Below the pieces are notes generated by a model, which was given only the letters and a program-made list of their open reading frames with translations, had not been told where the DNA came from and made no database searches. Shown here one piece after another: positions 1 to 8,304 of a stretch of 26,980 nucleotides of DNA (position 1 is the stretch's first letter; each line of letters starts with the position of its first letter). Both the position numbers and the translations under genes were made by a program. The DNA is from Bacteroidales bacterium (lineage in GTDB: Bacteria > Bacteroidota > Bacteroidia > Bacteroidales > Paludibacteraceae), in the NCBI GenBank assembly GCA_900769555.1, contig CAAGHA010000146.1:1-26980 (forward strand), given 5' to 3'.

Positions 1-1
1 C

Positions 2-124
2 ATCAATATGGAGAAGTTATTCAACAATCCGTACAAGGACTTGGAAAAAATGCTCGCAGAATCCTTTGAATCGCCTCCTGAAAACATTGAAAACCTCCAA
101 AAGGGGGCTTATCCATGCTCATGA
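2..124 (+). CDS. 3' end of an unrecognised CDS (partial at window edge)
   Basis: An open frame enters from the left edge and stops at 122-124 (TGA). It gives about 40 residues, including MEKLFNNPYKDLEKMLAES and ending KGAYPCS. An internal ATG sits at 8-10. The stretch is charged and probably helical, and its codons look less AT-biased than the flanking DNA. I do not recognise the family. With only 40 residues it may be a gene tail, a remnant, or chance. No terminator follows immediately; the first strong hairpin downstream is at 217-245, which can also serve this strand. Confidence 0.3.
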   Translation: MNMEKLFNNPYKDLEKMLAESFESPPENIENLQKGAYPCS

Positions 125-216
125 TAACGTAAAATATTATTTATGAAAGTGTTACAGAACTGATTTGTTGTTTAGCGGACAGTAATAATTCTAATTTTTA
201 GCATAAACAAAATAAA

Positions 217-245
217 AAAAAGAGATTCCTTAGGAATCTCTTTTT
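217..245. terminator. Bidirectional intrinsic terminator
   Basis: A 13-nt arm at 217-229 (AAAAAGAGATTCC) pairs perfectly with 233-245 (GGAATCTCTTTTT) across a 3-nt loop. The arms end in A and T runs, so it can act in both directions. It lies about 20 bp past the stop of the lipoprotein gene at 266-511 (-), whose terminator it most likely is. Confidence 0.8.
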
Positions 246-265
246 GTGTACTTTAAAATCGCAAA

Positions 266-511
266 TTACTCTGCAACTTCTTCAGCAGCAACCTCTTCTA
301 CTACTTCAGTAACAGCAGCAGCTGCAGAATCAACTACAGCAACTGCAGAATCAACTACAGCAGTAGCAGCAGAATCAACAACTTCAGCTACTTCTTCTAC
401 AGCAACTGTCAAAGTATCTTCTACTTGGTTTGCAGTTTGAGCAGCTTCACCACCACATGATGCCAAAGCAACAGCAGCAGAAACAGCGAAAAATAAAACT
501 ACCTTTTTCAT
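266..511 (-). CDS. Small Ala/Val/Glu-rich lipoprotein
   Basis: An 81-residue protein with an N-terminal signal peptide ending in a lipobox (ALASC, Cys 19), so it is probably lipidated and held in the envelope. The mature part is low-complexity and acidic, with three near-identical VVDSA units 7-8 residues apart followed by VTEVVEEVAAEEVAE. No enzymatic motif is seen. The heptad-like spacing of valines suggests an amphipathic helix or coiled coil. The opposite strand is also open over this span, but that is a by-product of the GCA/GTA-rich repeat. A TAATTTTG box lies upstream and a strong terminator downstream, consistent with a single-gene transcript. Its function is unknown; short lipoproteins of this sort are often annotated in Bacteroidales as hypothetical. 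Confidence 0.75.
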   Translation of the reverse strand: MKKVVLFFAVSAAVALASCGGEAAQTANQVEDTLTVAVEEVAEVVDSAATAVVDSAVAVVDSAAAAVTEVVEEVAAEEVAE

Positions 512-567
512 TTTTTTGTAAATTTAATTAAACAACGTATATTCCTTTACTTGTAAATTATTTCTCG

Positions 568-575
568 CAAAATTA
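568..575 (-). promoter_or_regulatory. Bacteroidota -7 box for the small lipoprotein gene
   Basis: Read on the minus strand this is TAATTTTG, matching TAnnTTTG, about 57 bp upstream of the ATG at 511. I see no good TTTG at the -33 position, so support is the -7 box and its location only. Confidence 0.45.
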
Positions 576-671
576 CACAATATTTTGAATAATCACTCTT
601 TTTATTGCCTATTTTTTCATCAAAAAAGAGATTTTGTTTGCAAATTAACACTTTTTAAAACTTAAAAAACT

Positions 672-2342
672 TTAAAAATTATTTAAGTTTTCATATAAAT
701 ATCGCTTTATTGATTTTTTAGGTGTTTTTTCAAACTCTTTTGGATGAATTATTATTTTTGATATATTTTCATAAGAGGCAACAATTTTATTTAATTGTAA
801 TCTATTTTCCTCCATAATTGCACCTAAATCATCTGTTGTAACATGACCTTCATCCATTGCTGCAAAATCCGGATAAACCAAAGCAACCAACTTGTTATTT
901 TGTTGAATCACAACACATTCAGACACAAAAGGCAAATTAGTTAATTTAGCCTCTATAATTTCAGGATAAATATTTTGGCCGGAAGGACCTAACAACATAT
1001 TTTTACAACGTCCTTTAAGGAATATATTATTGTCTTTATCAATAGTTCCCATATCCCCGGTATGCAACCATCCTTCAGAATCGATAGCAGCATCTGTTGC
1101 TTCTTGATTTTTATAATAGCCTTTCATCACATTATCACCTCTTACCAACACTTCTCCAGGGACATTATAAGGATCCTCAGAAAGCACCTTAATCTCAAGA
1201 CAAGGAAGTAATTTTCCGGCAGAGCCTGGTACATAATCGGCATAAGACGTATAGGCTACTAACGGTGCACATTCTGTCATACCATAACCTACAACATAAG
1301 GGAATTTGATTTTATCTAAAAATGCAGCTGTATCTTGGTTCAAAGCAGCTCCTCCAACAACTAGATTTTTAAAATTTCCACCAAACGTTGCAATCAGTTT
1401 CTTTCTTATTTCCGAATAAATTTTTGTATTAATACCAGGTACACTAAGTGCAACTTTCATCGTTAACTTACTGATTGTTGGTAAGATTTGATTCTTATAA
1501 ATCTTTTCCAAAACCAAAGGAACAAGGAAAATTGAGTTCGGTTTAACATCTCCAAACGCTTTCAATAAAACCTTAGGTGATGGCAATCTATTTAAGAAAA
1601 AGACGTGAGCACCGGCTCCAATCTGAACCAAGAATTCGCCTAGCAAACCATAAACATGAGCCAAAGGAAGCATAGACAAAATACGATACCCCCTACCCGC
1701 TTGGTCTGTTTTTAATGCAAACTCCATATTGGCCAAGAAGTTGGTACCTGTAAGCATAACTCCTTTACTATAACCTGTAGTTCCTGAAGTATAACTAATC
1801 AACACCAATTCATCATTATCTTTATCAACAAATTTAACATCTTCAGGTTTAAATCCATTGGGATATTTTGCCTCAAAGGCATTTGCATATTCCAACATAA
1901 ATTTTTGAATCTTCTCTCCTGGGGCTTGATACAAACATCTAAAATCTGTGATTGAGAAAATTCCTCTGATATTATGCATTTTTGTCTCATCTACATTCTC
2001 CCACACATTATCGGTCAAAAACAATAACACTGCATCAGAATGATTAATAATATGCTGTATATCATCAGGATGGAAATCTTGTAAAATAGGTACAATTACA
2101 GCTCCATAGGTTTGCACTGCCAAAAAGGTAATTCCCCACATAGGAGTATTTTTTCCTACCAAGGCAATCTTGTCATTACGTTGAATGTTTAACTCTGAAA
2201 ATAAAATATGCAACTTGGCTACTTCCTTTGCCACTTGCTCATAAGAAAACTCTTCTTTTGTAATATAGTCAGTCATTGCGGGTAATTCCCAATTTGACTT
2301 AAACGAGTTCTCAAAAATCTTAATGTAATTAGAACCAGTCAT
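672..2342 (-). CDS. Long-chain fatty-acid-CoA ligase (AMP-binding), copy 1
   Basis: A 556-residue ANL-superfamily adenylating enzyme, expected to activate fatty acids to acyl-AMP and then acyl-CoA. Visible motifs are the ATP-binding loop YTSGTTGYSKG (184-194), GYGMTE (352-357), the TGD hinge region (428-430), KGRCK (443-447) and a C-terminal EKTPKKSIKR (538-547). Length suits the bacterial FadD/FAA1-like class, and there is no signal peptide, so it is cytoplasmic or membrane-peripheral. The C-terminal motif is odd: the residue just before I-K-R, usually the catalytic lysine of the A10 motif, is Ser544, with lysines at 542 and 543. The next gene upstream is a close paralogue. Each has its own promoter and they are 563 bp apart, so they are probably transcribed separately. 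The precise acyl substrate cannot be read from sequence. Confidence 0.92.
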   Translation of the reverse strand: MTGSNYIKIFENSFKSNWELPAMTDYITKEEFSYEQVAKEVAKLHILFSELNIQRNDKIALVGKNTPMWGITFLAVQTYGAVIVPILQDFHPDDIQHIINHSDAVLLFLTDNVWENVDETKMHNIRGIFSITDFRCLYQAPGEKIQKFMLEYANAFEAKYPNGFKPEDVKFVDKDNDELVLISYTSGTTGYSKGVMLTGTNFLANMEFALKTDQAGRGYRILSMLPLAHVYGLLGEFLVQIGAGAHVFFLNRLPSPKVLLKAFGDVKPNSIFLVPLVLEKIYKNQILPTISKLTMKVALSVPGINTKIYSEIRKKLIATFGGNFKNLVVGGAALNQDTAAFLDKIKFPYVVGYGMTECAPLVAYTSYADYVPGSAGKLLPCLEIKVLSEDPYNVPGEVLVRGDNVMKGYYKNQEATDAAIDSEGWLHTGDMGTIDKDNNIFLKGRCKNMLLGPSGQNIYPEIIEAKLTNLPFVSECVVIQQNNKLVALVYPDFAAMDEGHVTTDDLGAIMEENRLQLNKIVASYENISKIIIHPKEFEKTPKKSIKRYLYENLNNF

Positions 2343-2365
2343 TTGTGTTAGTTTTTATATTTTCA

Positions 2366-2396
2366 CAAAAATACAAATTAAAATCAGATTAACAAA
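2366..2396 (-). promoter_or_regulatory. Promoter of acyl-CoA ligase copy 1
   Basis: On the minus strand TTTG (2396-2393) is followed by exactly 19 nt and then TATTTTTG (2373-2366), an excellent match to the Bacteroidota primary-sigma consensus TTTG-N19-TAnnTTTG. The ATG follows 23 bp later, giving a very short leader. Confidence 0.75.
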
Positions 2397-2459
2397 TCTT
2401 TCCAATAAATGGCTATTTAATTTTATTAAAGAAATTTCAATAAATTACGATATTTATTC

Positions 2460-2659
2460 TAAGTTCTATATATTCTTCTCGTGAAATTTTTGAATTTATT
2501 TCGAGTAAATTACAAAACGAAAGGAAGAAGCAGTGCAAGCACTGTGACTAACTGACAAACTGCAAGTTGCCAAAATAAATCAAAAAGTACCTAAAAGTTT
2601 ATCACGCTGCAATTTACACTTTTAAATTAAAAGTGTTGAATTTATAGAACTTACCTTAA
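2460..2659. repeat. Fold-back repeat element, family 1 copy A
   Basis: The ends are inverted repeats: TAAGTTCTATATATTC at 2460-2475 and GAATTTATAGAACTTA at 2638-2653 (one mismatch), the latter followed by CCTTAA. Inside are a CAGTGC-AA-GCACTG hairpin (2531-2544) and a perfect ACACTTTTAA/TTAAAAGTGT hairpin (2616-2636). The CAGTGC hairpin sits in a context resembling the central hairpin of the copy at 26604, but with different stem bases. No ORF is present. It occupies much of the 563-bp gap between the two acyl-CoA ligase genes. Confidence 0.55.
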
Positions 2660-2694
2660 ATTAACGGATTTAGATTAATGTATGTTCGATATAC

Positions 2695-2731
2695 TTAAGG
2701 CTACATCTAAAATTTATAATTTCCAAATTCA
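2695..2731. repeat. Solitary end of a family 1 repeat element
   Basis: TTAAGGCTACATCTAAAATT matches the left terminus of the family (TTAAGGTAACTTCTATAAATT) and starts 36 bp after the right end of the preceding copy. No matching partner end is found before 2906, so this looks like a decayed or truncated copy. Confidence 0.4.
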
Positions 2732-2777
2732 CACCAGACTGAATTATATTTATATTCTTTCTATTCAAATTAAAACA

Positions 2778-2814
2778 AAAGACCGAATCAGAAATTACAT
2801 CTGACTCAGTCTTT
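2778..2814 (-). terminator. Probable intrinsic terminator after acyl-CoA ligase copy 2
   Basis: Arms 2778-2792 and 2800-2814 pair over 15 positions with two mismatches and a 7-nt loop. On the minus strand the hairpin is followed by TGTTTT. It lies about 90 bp past the stop of the ligase gene at 2906-4564. Confidence 0.5.
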
Positions 2815-2905
2815 ATAGGATATTTTCTTCACAGAAACTCCTCCTATCTAAACCTTGAAATAAAAACTAACACATAAATTATCTCACAAGGTTATATTTG
2901 ACAAT

Positions 2906-4564
2906 TTATTTGTTTTCGTACAAATATCTTTTTATTGACTTCTTAGGAGTTTTTTCAAACTCATGAGGATGAATAATAATTTTTGTAATATTCTCATAAG
3001 CAGCCAATTGTTTATTCAACTCTTTTCTTTGCTCATCCATTATCTTATCCAATTCTGAAACTTGGATCCCCATTTCATCCATAGCTGCGAAATCAGGATA
3101 AACCAATGCCACAATCTTATTCTCTCTTTGAATAACAAGACTTTCAGAAACAAATGGCATGTTATTCATCTTAGATTCAATCTCCTCCGGATAAACATTT
3201 TGTCCGCTTGAAGTCAAAATCATTGTTTTTGAGCGACCTTTAATAAATATATTTCCCTCTTTATCTATAACTCCGACATCACCTGTTTTTAGCCAACCAT
3301 CTTCTGTAAAGATCTTAGCTGTAGCCTCCTCATTTTTATAATATCCAATCATAACATTACGCCCCTTTACACAAATCTCTCCAGGAATATTTTCAGGATC
3401 ATTAGAGTCGATTTTAACACTTATACCGTTAATTGCCTTTCCTACAGAATGAGGCTTATATCCATCTAAAAACTCTACAGAAATCAATGGTGCACACTCT
3501 GTCATACCATATCCAACAACATAAGGGAATTTTATCATATGAAAGAAGTCCTCCACCTCACGATTCAATGGTGCACCTCCGGCTACAATTGTCTTAAATT
3601 CACCACCCAATGCATTTTGTAATTTTTTTCTAAATTCTGCATAAATTCTATTGTTTACAAATGGTATATTGGTAGCCAACTTGATTGCAGTTTTATTTAA
3701 TTGAGGCAAAATACTATTCTTGTATATTTTCTCTAAAATCAATGGAACTGTAAAGATTACAGTTGGACGTATCTCTTCCATTGCCTTTAACAATATCTTA
3801 GGACTTGGGATTCGTGTCAAGAAAGTAATATGAGCACCATTCACAAATTGTACAATAAAATCAAATGCACAACCATAGGCATGTGCCAATGGTAAGAATG
3901 TTAAAATTTTGTATCCTCGTCCTACCCATTCAGAAGTATTGGCAAACTCAATTTGTGAACACATATTATCTCCGGTCAACATTACACCTTTACTAAATCC
4001 GGTTGTTCCTGATGTATAATTCAAGATTGCCATTTCTAAATCATCCTTCTCTGAAAATTTAATTTCAGCCTTTCCAATACTATTTGGATACTCTTTTTTT
4101 ACTAATTGATCCAAATGTTTCATTGTCATTTGAATAGACTCTCCCGGAGCTTGATACAAACAACGAAAATCAGAAATTGAAAATACACCTCTAATCGTTT
4201 GGAATGTCTTTTCATTCAAATTCTCCCAATGTGAATCACTCAAAAACAATAATTTGGATTCTGAATGGTTAACTATATGCTGAATATCATCTGCATGAAA
4301 ATCTTGTAAAATAGGAACAATCACTGCTCCATAGGTTATACTAGCTATAAATGTAATCGCCCACTCCGGTGTGTTACGTCCGACCAATGCGATTCTATCA
4401 TTTTTCGCAATGTTTAATTCTTTAAATAATAGATGAAGTTTCATAACTTCTTCTCCCACTTGCTGATACGTATATGATTTTTTTGATACATAATCAGTCA
4501 TCGCCATCAATTCCCAATTGTCTTTTATGGCATTTTCAAAATAATTGATAAAATCGCTTTTCAT
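2906..4564 (-). CDS. Long-chain fatty-acid-CoA ligase (AMP-binding), copy 2
   Basis: A 552-residue paralogue of the ligase at 672-2342, collinear over its whole length, so the pair arose by tandem duplication. Motifs include YTSGTTGFSKG (183-193), GYGMTECAP, TGDVG and KGRSKTMIL, ending in the same EKTPKKSIKRYLYEN tail with Ser where the A10 lysine normally sits. The two differ throughout, notably in the region after the P-loop that contributes to the acyl pocket (EWVGRGYKILTFLPLAHAYG here against DQAGRGYRILSMLPLAHVYG), so different chain-length preference is plausible but unproven. No signal peptide. It has its own strong promoter 24 bp upstream. Confidence 0.92.
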   Translation of the reverse strand: MKSDFINYFENAIKDNWELMAMTDYVSKKSYTYQQVGEEVMKLHLLFKELNIAKNDRIALVGRNTPEWAITFIASITYGAVIVPILQDFHADDIQHIVNHSESKLLFLSDSHWENLNEKTFQTIRGVFSISDFRCLYQAPGESIQMTMKHLDQLVKKEYPNSIGKAEIKFSEKDDLEMAILNYTSGTTGFSKGVMLTGDNMCSQIEFANTSEWVGRGYKILTFLPLAHAYGCAFDFIVQFVNGAHITFLTRIPSPKILLKAMEEIRPTVIFTVPLILEKIYKNSILPQLNKTAIKLATNIPFVNNRIYAEFRKKLQNALGGEFKTIVAGGAPLNREVEDFFHMIKFPYVVGYGMTECAPLISVEFLDGYKPHSVGKAINGISVKIDSNDPENIPGEICVKGRNVMIGYYKNEEATAKIFTEDGWLKTGDVGVIDKEGNIFIKGRSKTMILTSSGQNVYPEEIESKMNNMPFVSESLVIQRENKIVALVYPDFAAMDEMGIQVSELDKIMDEQRKELNKQLAAYENITKIIIHPHEFEKTPKKSIKRYLYENK

Positions 4565-4587
4565 AACTCATTTTTTATTTTACAGTG

Positions 4588-4619
4588 CAAAAATATAATA
4601 TTCTGCTCAAACCACAAAA
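4588..4619 (-). promoter_or_regulatory. Promoter of acyl-CoA ligase copy 2
   Basis: Minus-strand TTTTG (4619-4615), 19 nt, then TATTTTTG (4595-4588), with the ATG 23 bp downstream. The architecture is the same as at copy 1, including the identical -7 octamer and spacer length, suggesting the promoter was duplicated with the gene. Confidence 0.75.
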
Positions 4620-5012
4620 CAAAGTGCAAATAAAATTTCACAAAAATATCAATTTAGCGCAAACATACTTACACACAACAAGTTATAATGAGCAGATAAC
4701 TTGTAATCGATCGTTATCTTAACTAAATGATTGTAAACGCAACTAATCTTTTTATGAATTCATCAATGATGGAAATGTAGAATCAACTAACAAAACTTTT
4801 AAAATATGAATAACAAAAAGAGTCCTTAATTTTGCCGTATCAGAAAATTTATTTGTCTTAGTGCGCAAAAACTCCTCATCTATTTACACTGAATCTAATA
4901 GGAGAAAAGTACAAATAAAAAACAAAACTTTATTTCTTTCATATCAATTTACAATAGTTCGGTATATTTTTCTCTGAAGGATATAGGGTAATTTTCTTAA
5001 CTAAGGTAATGA
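4620..5012. other. Gene-free interval between ligase copy 2 and the DUF3108 gene
   Basis: No credible ORF. It contains CAAGTTAT/ATAACTTG arms near 4679-4704 that overlap a second possible pairing GATAAC/GTTATC, so two alternative small hairpins can be drawn. A TAATTTTG octamer on the plus strand (4828-4835) has no gene behind it. A weak minus-strand terminator candidate lies at 4868-4904. Confidence 0.5.
4866..4904 (-). terminator. Weak candidate terminator of the holA-DUF3108 operon
   Basis: CTCCT (4872-4876) pairs with AGGAG (4900-4904). On the minus strand the hairpin is followed by TTTTTGCGC. The stem is only 5 bp and the loop 23 nt, about 110 bp past the DUF3108 stop, so this is tentative. 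Confidence 0.28.
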
Positions 5013-5777
5013 TTAGTTTCCCTCCACATAATCATCTAAATAGACTTTCACTGTTCCAATTCTAAGTTTTGCCACGACCAAAACCGGCACTTTTCTGTTA
5101 TCATCCGTTACATACACATATACAGGTTCGTCCGGTTCAAAAATTGTTCCGGCTCCAACGGTAGCAGTACATTTTAAACAATCATATTGAACGTTGTTAT
5201 GAGTCTTTATTTTTTCTTTTTCTAATACACTTCCATAAACGACAACTACTTTATCTCCAAAGAGTGGATAGAATGGAATGTTTTTCCCATCATTTATATT
5301 CAAATCTACATTTCTCGCAACATAAACAGAATTTATAATATCATAGGAGTCTGCTTGTCTGGTATAAGTTGTATCCCAACCATAAGGATGTAGTGTTCCT
5401 TTATCTTTACGAGTTATAATATCACCTTGATAAAGCATCTCATCTTCTGAAACGACTCCATTATCTTCTGTTTTACTTCTCATGTAGATTGGTTGCATAG
5501 ATTTTGTACAACTTGCCTCATGGAGTGTATTCAATTTGTACAACCAATCCCAACGAGAGTGATTCTTCGCTCTTACTGTAAATTTATAATTTCCATTTTC
5601 ATCCGAAACAGAAAAGGTAGCTTCTCCTATTTCAAACCAAATCAAGCCAAAATAGTAATAGGCTTTCAACTTCATCACCTCACCCACTTTGAATGCGTTA
5701 TTACTATTTACTCTATCTTGTGCGTTTATACTTCCGATAAACAACATTATAAAAAATATGATTATATATCTTTTCAT
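5013..5777 (-). CDS. DUF3108-family exported protein
   Basis: A 254-residue protein with a clear Sec signal peptide (hydrophobic residues 5-17, cleavage near NA/QD at 19-20), so it is periplasmic or outer-membrane associated. The mature part has the DUF3108-type pattern: FKVGEVMKLKAYYYFGLIWFEIGEA near the N-terminus, then beta-rich segments including a WDWLYKLNT stretch and a C-terminal PVLVVAKLRIGTVKVYLDDY. The family has no settled function; members in Bacteroidota are exported beta-rich proteins. It is last in a five-gene operon, 10 bp after the glycosyltransferase gene, with a lipid A-type acyltransferase further upstream. That context suggests an envelope role, but this is inference. Confidence 0.75.
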   Translation of the reverse strand: MKRYIIIFFIMLFIGSINAQDRVNSNNAFKVGEVMKLKAYYYFGLIWFEIGEATFSVSDENGNYKFTVRAKNHSRWDWLYKLNTLHEASCTKSMQPIYMRSKTEDNGVVSEDEMLYQGDIITRKDKGTLHPYGWDTTYTRQADSYDIINSVYVARNVDLNINDGKNIPFYPLFGDKVVVVYGSVLEKEKIKTHNNVQYDCLKCTATVGAGTIFEPDEPVYVYVTDDNRKVPVLVVAKLRIGTVKVYLDDYVEGN

Positions 5778-5787
5778 AATCAGAATA

Positions 5788-6813
5788 TTAATTTAGCCGA
5801 TATAATTGGTTATACCTTTTCTTTCTTCGGACATAAAAAGACCAAACAATAGAAAAATCTTTATGTTCTTTTATTGTTTTATTGATTGTCTTTGATAAGT
5901 TTTCAGCCCTCTGCTGTGTATAATTTTTTCGAATCTTATAAAATTCAACAACAGCCTTCAAAACTGCTCTAAAATTCGCAAAATCAAACTTTATTAAAAA
6001 CATTATTGCAGCTAATGCATCCATAAAAAAACGAACAAACAACGTTGAATATAGTTTTTCTTCTGTTTGATTTTTATAGATCATCAATAAATTATTCCTA
6101 AAATTCAAATAGGTTTTTCGTGGACTATCAACATTCAGAGTACCTCCTCCGTAATGATAAATTACACTTCCTGGATGACAGACAATTCGTTTACCTCGGC
6201 TTCGCAATCTCCAGCACAAATCAATCTCTTCCATGTGAGCAAAAAAAGTACCATCTAATCCTCCTGCAGAAAAATACTCATTTGCTCGTACCATCAAACA
6301 GGCTCCTGATGCCCAAAATATATCTTCAATCGTGTCATATTGTCCTTCATCTTTTTCAACCTCACTAAAAATTCTACCTCGACAGAAAGGATATGCGTAA
6401 GCATCTATATAACCACCTGCTGCACCAGCATGCTCAAAATAATTCGGACGTACTGCAGACCTGATTTTCGGTTGACATGCCACCACATCTAAATGCTCAT
6501 CCATATATTTACACAAAGGGTCTAACCATCCATCACTTACGGCAACATCAGAATTCAATAGAACAAAATATTGAGCATCAATCTGACTTAATGCTCTATT
6601 ATACCCCTCGGCAAATCCGTAATTTTGAGGTAATTTCACTTGTCTTACAGATGGAAATTGTTCACTTAAATAATGCAATGAATCATCTGTTGAGCCATTG
6701 TCTGCAACTACAATCTCCACATCAGGAATAGTTGTAAATTGCACAACAGATGGCAAATATTTTTCCAACATCTTCCGCCCATTCCAATTTAAAATTACAA
6801 CAGATACTTTCAT
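5788..6813 (-). CDS. Family 2 glycosyltransferase
   Basis: A 341-residue GT-A glycosyltransferase of family GT2, rhamnosyltransferase-like subgroup. It shows the nucleotide-sugar motif ADNGSTDD (37-44), the metal-binding NSD (87-89), and the acceptor-side motif EEIDLCWRLRSRG (195-207) preceded by WASGACLMVRA. A hydrophobic stretch around residues 256-276 followed by a basic tail suggests association with the inner face of the membrane. It would transfer a sugar onto a glycan or lipid-linked acceptor, but donor and acceptor are not readable. It lies 15 bp downstream of the acyltransferase gene and 10 bp upstream of the DUF3108 gene, in a block likely devoted to envelope glycolipid assembly. 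Confidence 0.88.
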   Translation of the reverse strand: MKVSVVILNWNGRKMLEKYLPSVVQFTTIPDVEIVVADNGSTDDSLHYLSEQFPSVRQVKLPQNYGFAEGYNRALSQIDAQYFVLLNSDVAVSDGWLDPLCKYMDEHLDVVACQPKIRSAVRPNYFEHAGAAGGYIDAYAYPFCRGRIFSEVEKDEGQYDTIEDIFWASGACLMVRANEYFSAGGLDGTFFAHMEEIDLCWRLRSRGKRIVCHPGSVIYHYGGGTLNVDSPRKTYLNFRNNLLMIYKNQTEEKLYSTLFVRFFMDALAAIMFLIKFDFANFRAVLKAVVEFYKIRKNYTQQRAENLSKTINKTIKEHKDFSIVWSFYVRRKKRYNQLYRLN

Positions 6814-6828
6814 ATTATTTTACTCTTT

Positions 6829-7704
6829 TTATCGTTTATGTTTCCAACGACGGTGAGACCACAACCAATAGGCAGGATTTCTGCGGATGGTTCCTTCAAA
6901 CAATTCCACAAAACGATCTGTAATTCGATTCTCCGGCTCACTCTTTGCCTCTTCTGAAACACAAACTAAATCACAACTATAATATCCTCTTTTCAAAACC
7001 TTTACATCAAAATAAACCACTGCACAATCAGCAGATTTTGCTATACGCTCCGGTCCATTTAAAAATGGGGTGTCCTGACTTAAAAATTGAGCCCAATAGT
7101 GTAAATTATTCTTAGAGGGAGTCTGGTCAGCAATAAAACCTAATGCAAATAATTTTCCTTCCCTGCGTAGCTTAATAATGGCACGTAAAGCGTCATTTTT
7201 TGGAATATTTAATGTACCAAAACGTCCTCTTAATTTTAAAAAGAATGAATCAAAATACTTATTGTTCAATGGGCGATACAACTCCCCTCCCACCAAATTA
7301 TTATAATTTCGATAGATGGATGGAATCCATTCCCAATTACCATAATGTCCCAGCAATATTACCACACTTTTCCCTTTTGCAATAAAATCACTTAACATTT
7401 CCGGATTGGAAAAATACATTCTTTTTTCTATCTCCTCATCTGTAATATGCAAAAGTTTAACCGTTTCAATAAAAACATCGGAAAAATGTCTGTAAAATTG
7501 TTTTTCTATGGACAATAATTCTGTACTGCTTTTCTCCGGAAATGAGTTCTTCAAATTCGCTCTCACGACTTTCTTCCTATACCCTACAACGTAGTAAATA
7601 ATCAAGTATAAGAAATCAGACAATCCATACAAAACAGGCAAAGGAAGCCATGCTATAAGCCATACAAATGCATAGAAGATATAGTATAAAAGTGCTGACA
7701 TCAT
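6829..7704 (-). CDS. Lysophospholipid/lipid A acyltransferase (LpxL/HtrB family)
   Basis: A 291-residue member of the bacterial lipid A biosynthesis acyltransferase family. It begins with membrane-embedded helices (about residues 3-40) and carries the catalytic HX4E motif as HYGNWE (His120, Glu125) inside LLGHYGNWEW. A FLNGPERIAK segment and the C-terminal NPAYWLWSHRRWKH are both typical of the family. It is expected to add a secondary acyl chain to lipid A, or to acylate a related lipid, at the inner membrane. The start codon overlaps the stop of engB by 4 bp (7701-7704), indicating translational coupling. The length fits the family. Substrate specificity is inferred only. Confidence 0.88.
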   Translation of the reverse strand: MMSALLYYIFYAFVWLIAWLPLPVLYGLSDFLYLIIYYVVGYRKKVVRANLKNSFPEKSSTELLSIEKQFYRHFSDVFIETVKLLHITDEEIEKRMYFSNPEMLSDFIAKGKSVVILLGHYGNWEWIPSIYRNYNNLVGGELYRPLNNKYFDSFFLKLRGRFGTLNIPKNDALRAIIKLRREGKLFALGFIADQTPSKNNLHYWAQFLSQDTPFLNGPERIAKSADCAVVYFDVKVLKRGYYSCDLVCVSEEAKSEPENRITDRFVELFEGTIRRNPAYWLWSHRRWKHKR

Positions 7705-8303
7705 AGTTCTTTATTATTGTTTAATGATTCGATATAATCCAAAACCTCTTCTCGTCCAACTCCGGTCTCTGATGACGTCACAAAGATCGGTGGTAACTCT
7801 TCCCATTGCTCAGACAAACTTTTTTTATAGTTTTCTAAATTCATTTTTAATTCTCTTACAGATAGTTTATCAGCTTTGGTGAAAATGATAGAAAAAGGAA
7901 CTCCATTTATACCTAAAAACTCAATGAAATCCATATCTATCTTTTGGGGTTTATGTCTCACATCTATCAATACAAATAGGCTAACCAACTCTTCTCTTTG
8001 AAGAACGTAACCTTTTATCATCTTCTCTAATTTTTCTCTTGATGATTTACCTATTTTAGCATATCCATAACCTGGCAAATCCACCAAATACCACTCGTTA
8101 TTTATAAAAAAATGATTGATTAACAACGTTTTACCCGGTGTTGCTGAGGTTTTTGCCAGATTTTTACGATTGGTCAGTTTATTAATCAATGATGACTTAC
8201 CAACATTTGACCGACCAATAAATGCATACTCCGGTTTATCATGTTTTGGACATTTATTCCAAACAGAATTGCTAATAATATATTCGGCTGAATTTATATT
8301 CAT
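7701..8303 (-). CDS. engB: Ribosome biogenesis GTPase EngB (YihA/YsxC)
   Basis: A 200-residue TRAFAC-class GTPase required for 50S subunit assembly in model bacteria. All G motifs are present: G1 GRSNVGKS (30-37), G2 region ATPGKT (54-59), G3 DLPGYG (75-80), G4 TKAD (142-145) and G5 near TSSETG. The NHF and YGYAK signatures are diagnostic of this subfamily. Length is normal. It starts 1 bp after the holA stop and its own stop overlaps the acyltransferase start. Confidence 0.95.
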   Translation of the reverse strand: MNINSAEYIISNSVWNKCPKHDKPEYAFIGRSNVGKSSLINKLTNRKNLAKTSATPGKTLLINHFFINNEWYLVDLPGYGYAKIGKSSREKLEKMIKGYVLQREELVSLFVLIDVRHKPQKIDMDFIEFLGINGVPFSIIFTKADKLSVRELKMNLENYKKSLSEQWEELPPIFVTSSETGVGREEVLDYIESLNNNKEL

Positions 8304-8304
8304 T

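Noticed and set aside
246..440. Plus-strand ORF rich in Ser, Thr and Ala opposite the lipoprotein gene
   Set aside because: It is the antisense reading of the VVDSA repeat codons; it has no promoter or signal peptide, while the minus-strand ORF has a lipobox, promoter box and terminator.
2460..2740. Repeat arrays as a CRISPR
   Set aside because: The repeats are inverted ends of dispersed elements, not regularly spaced direct repeats, and there are no cas genes.
672..4564. Tandem ligases as an assembly duplication
   Set aside because: The two proteins differ throughout and the flanking DNA is different, so they are true paralogues.
4828..4835. TAATTTTG promoter-like octamer on the plus strand
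   Set aside because: No -33 TTTG and no plus-strand gene downstream; such octamers are expected by chance in AT-rich DNA.
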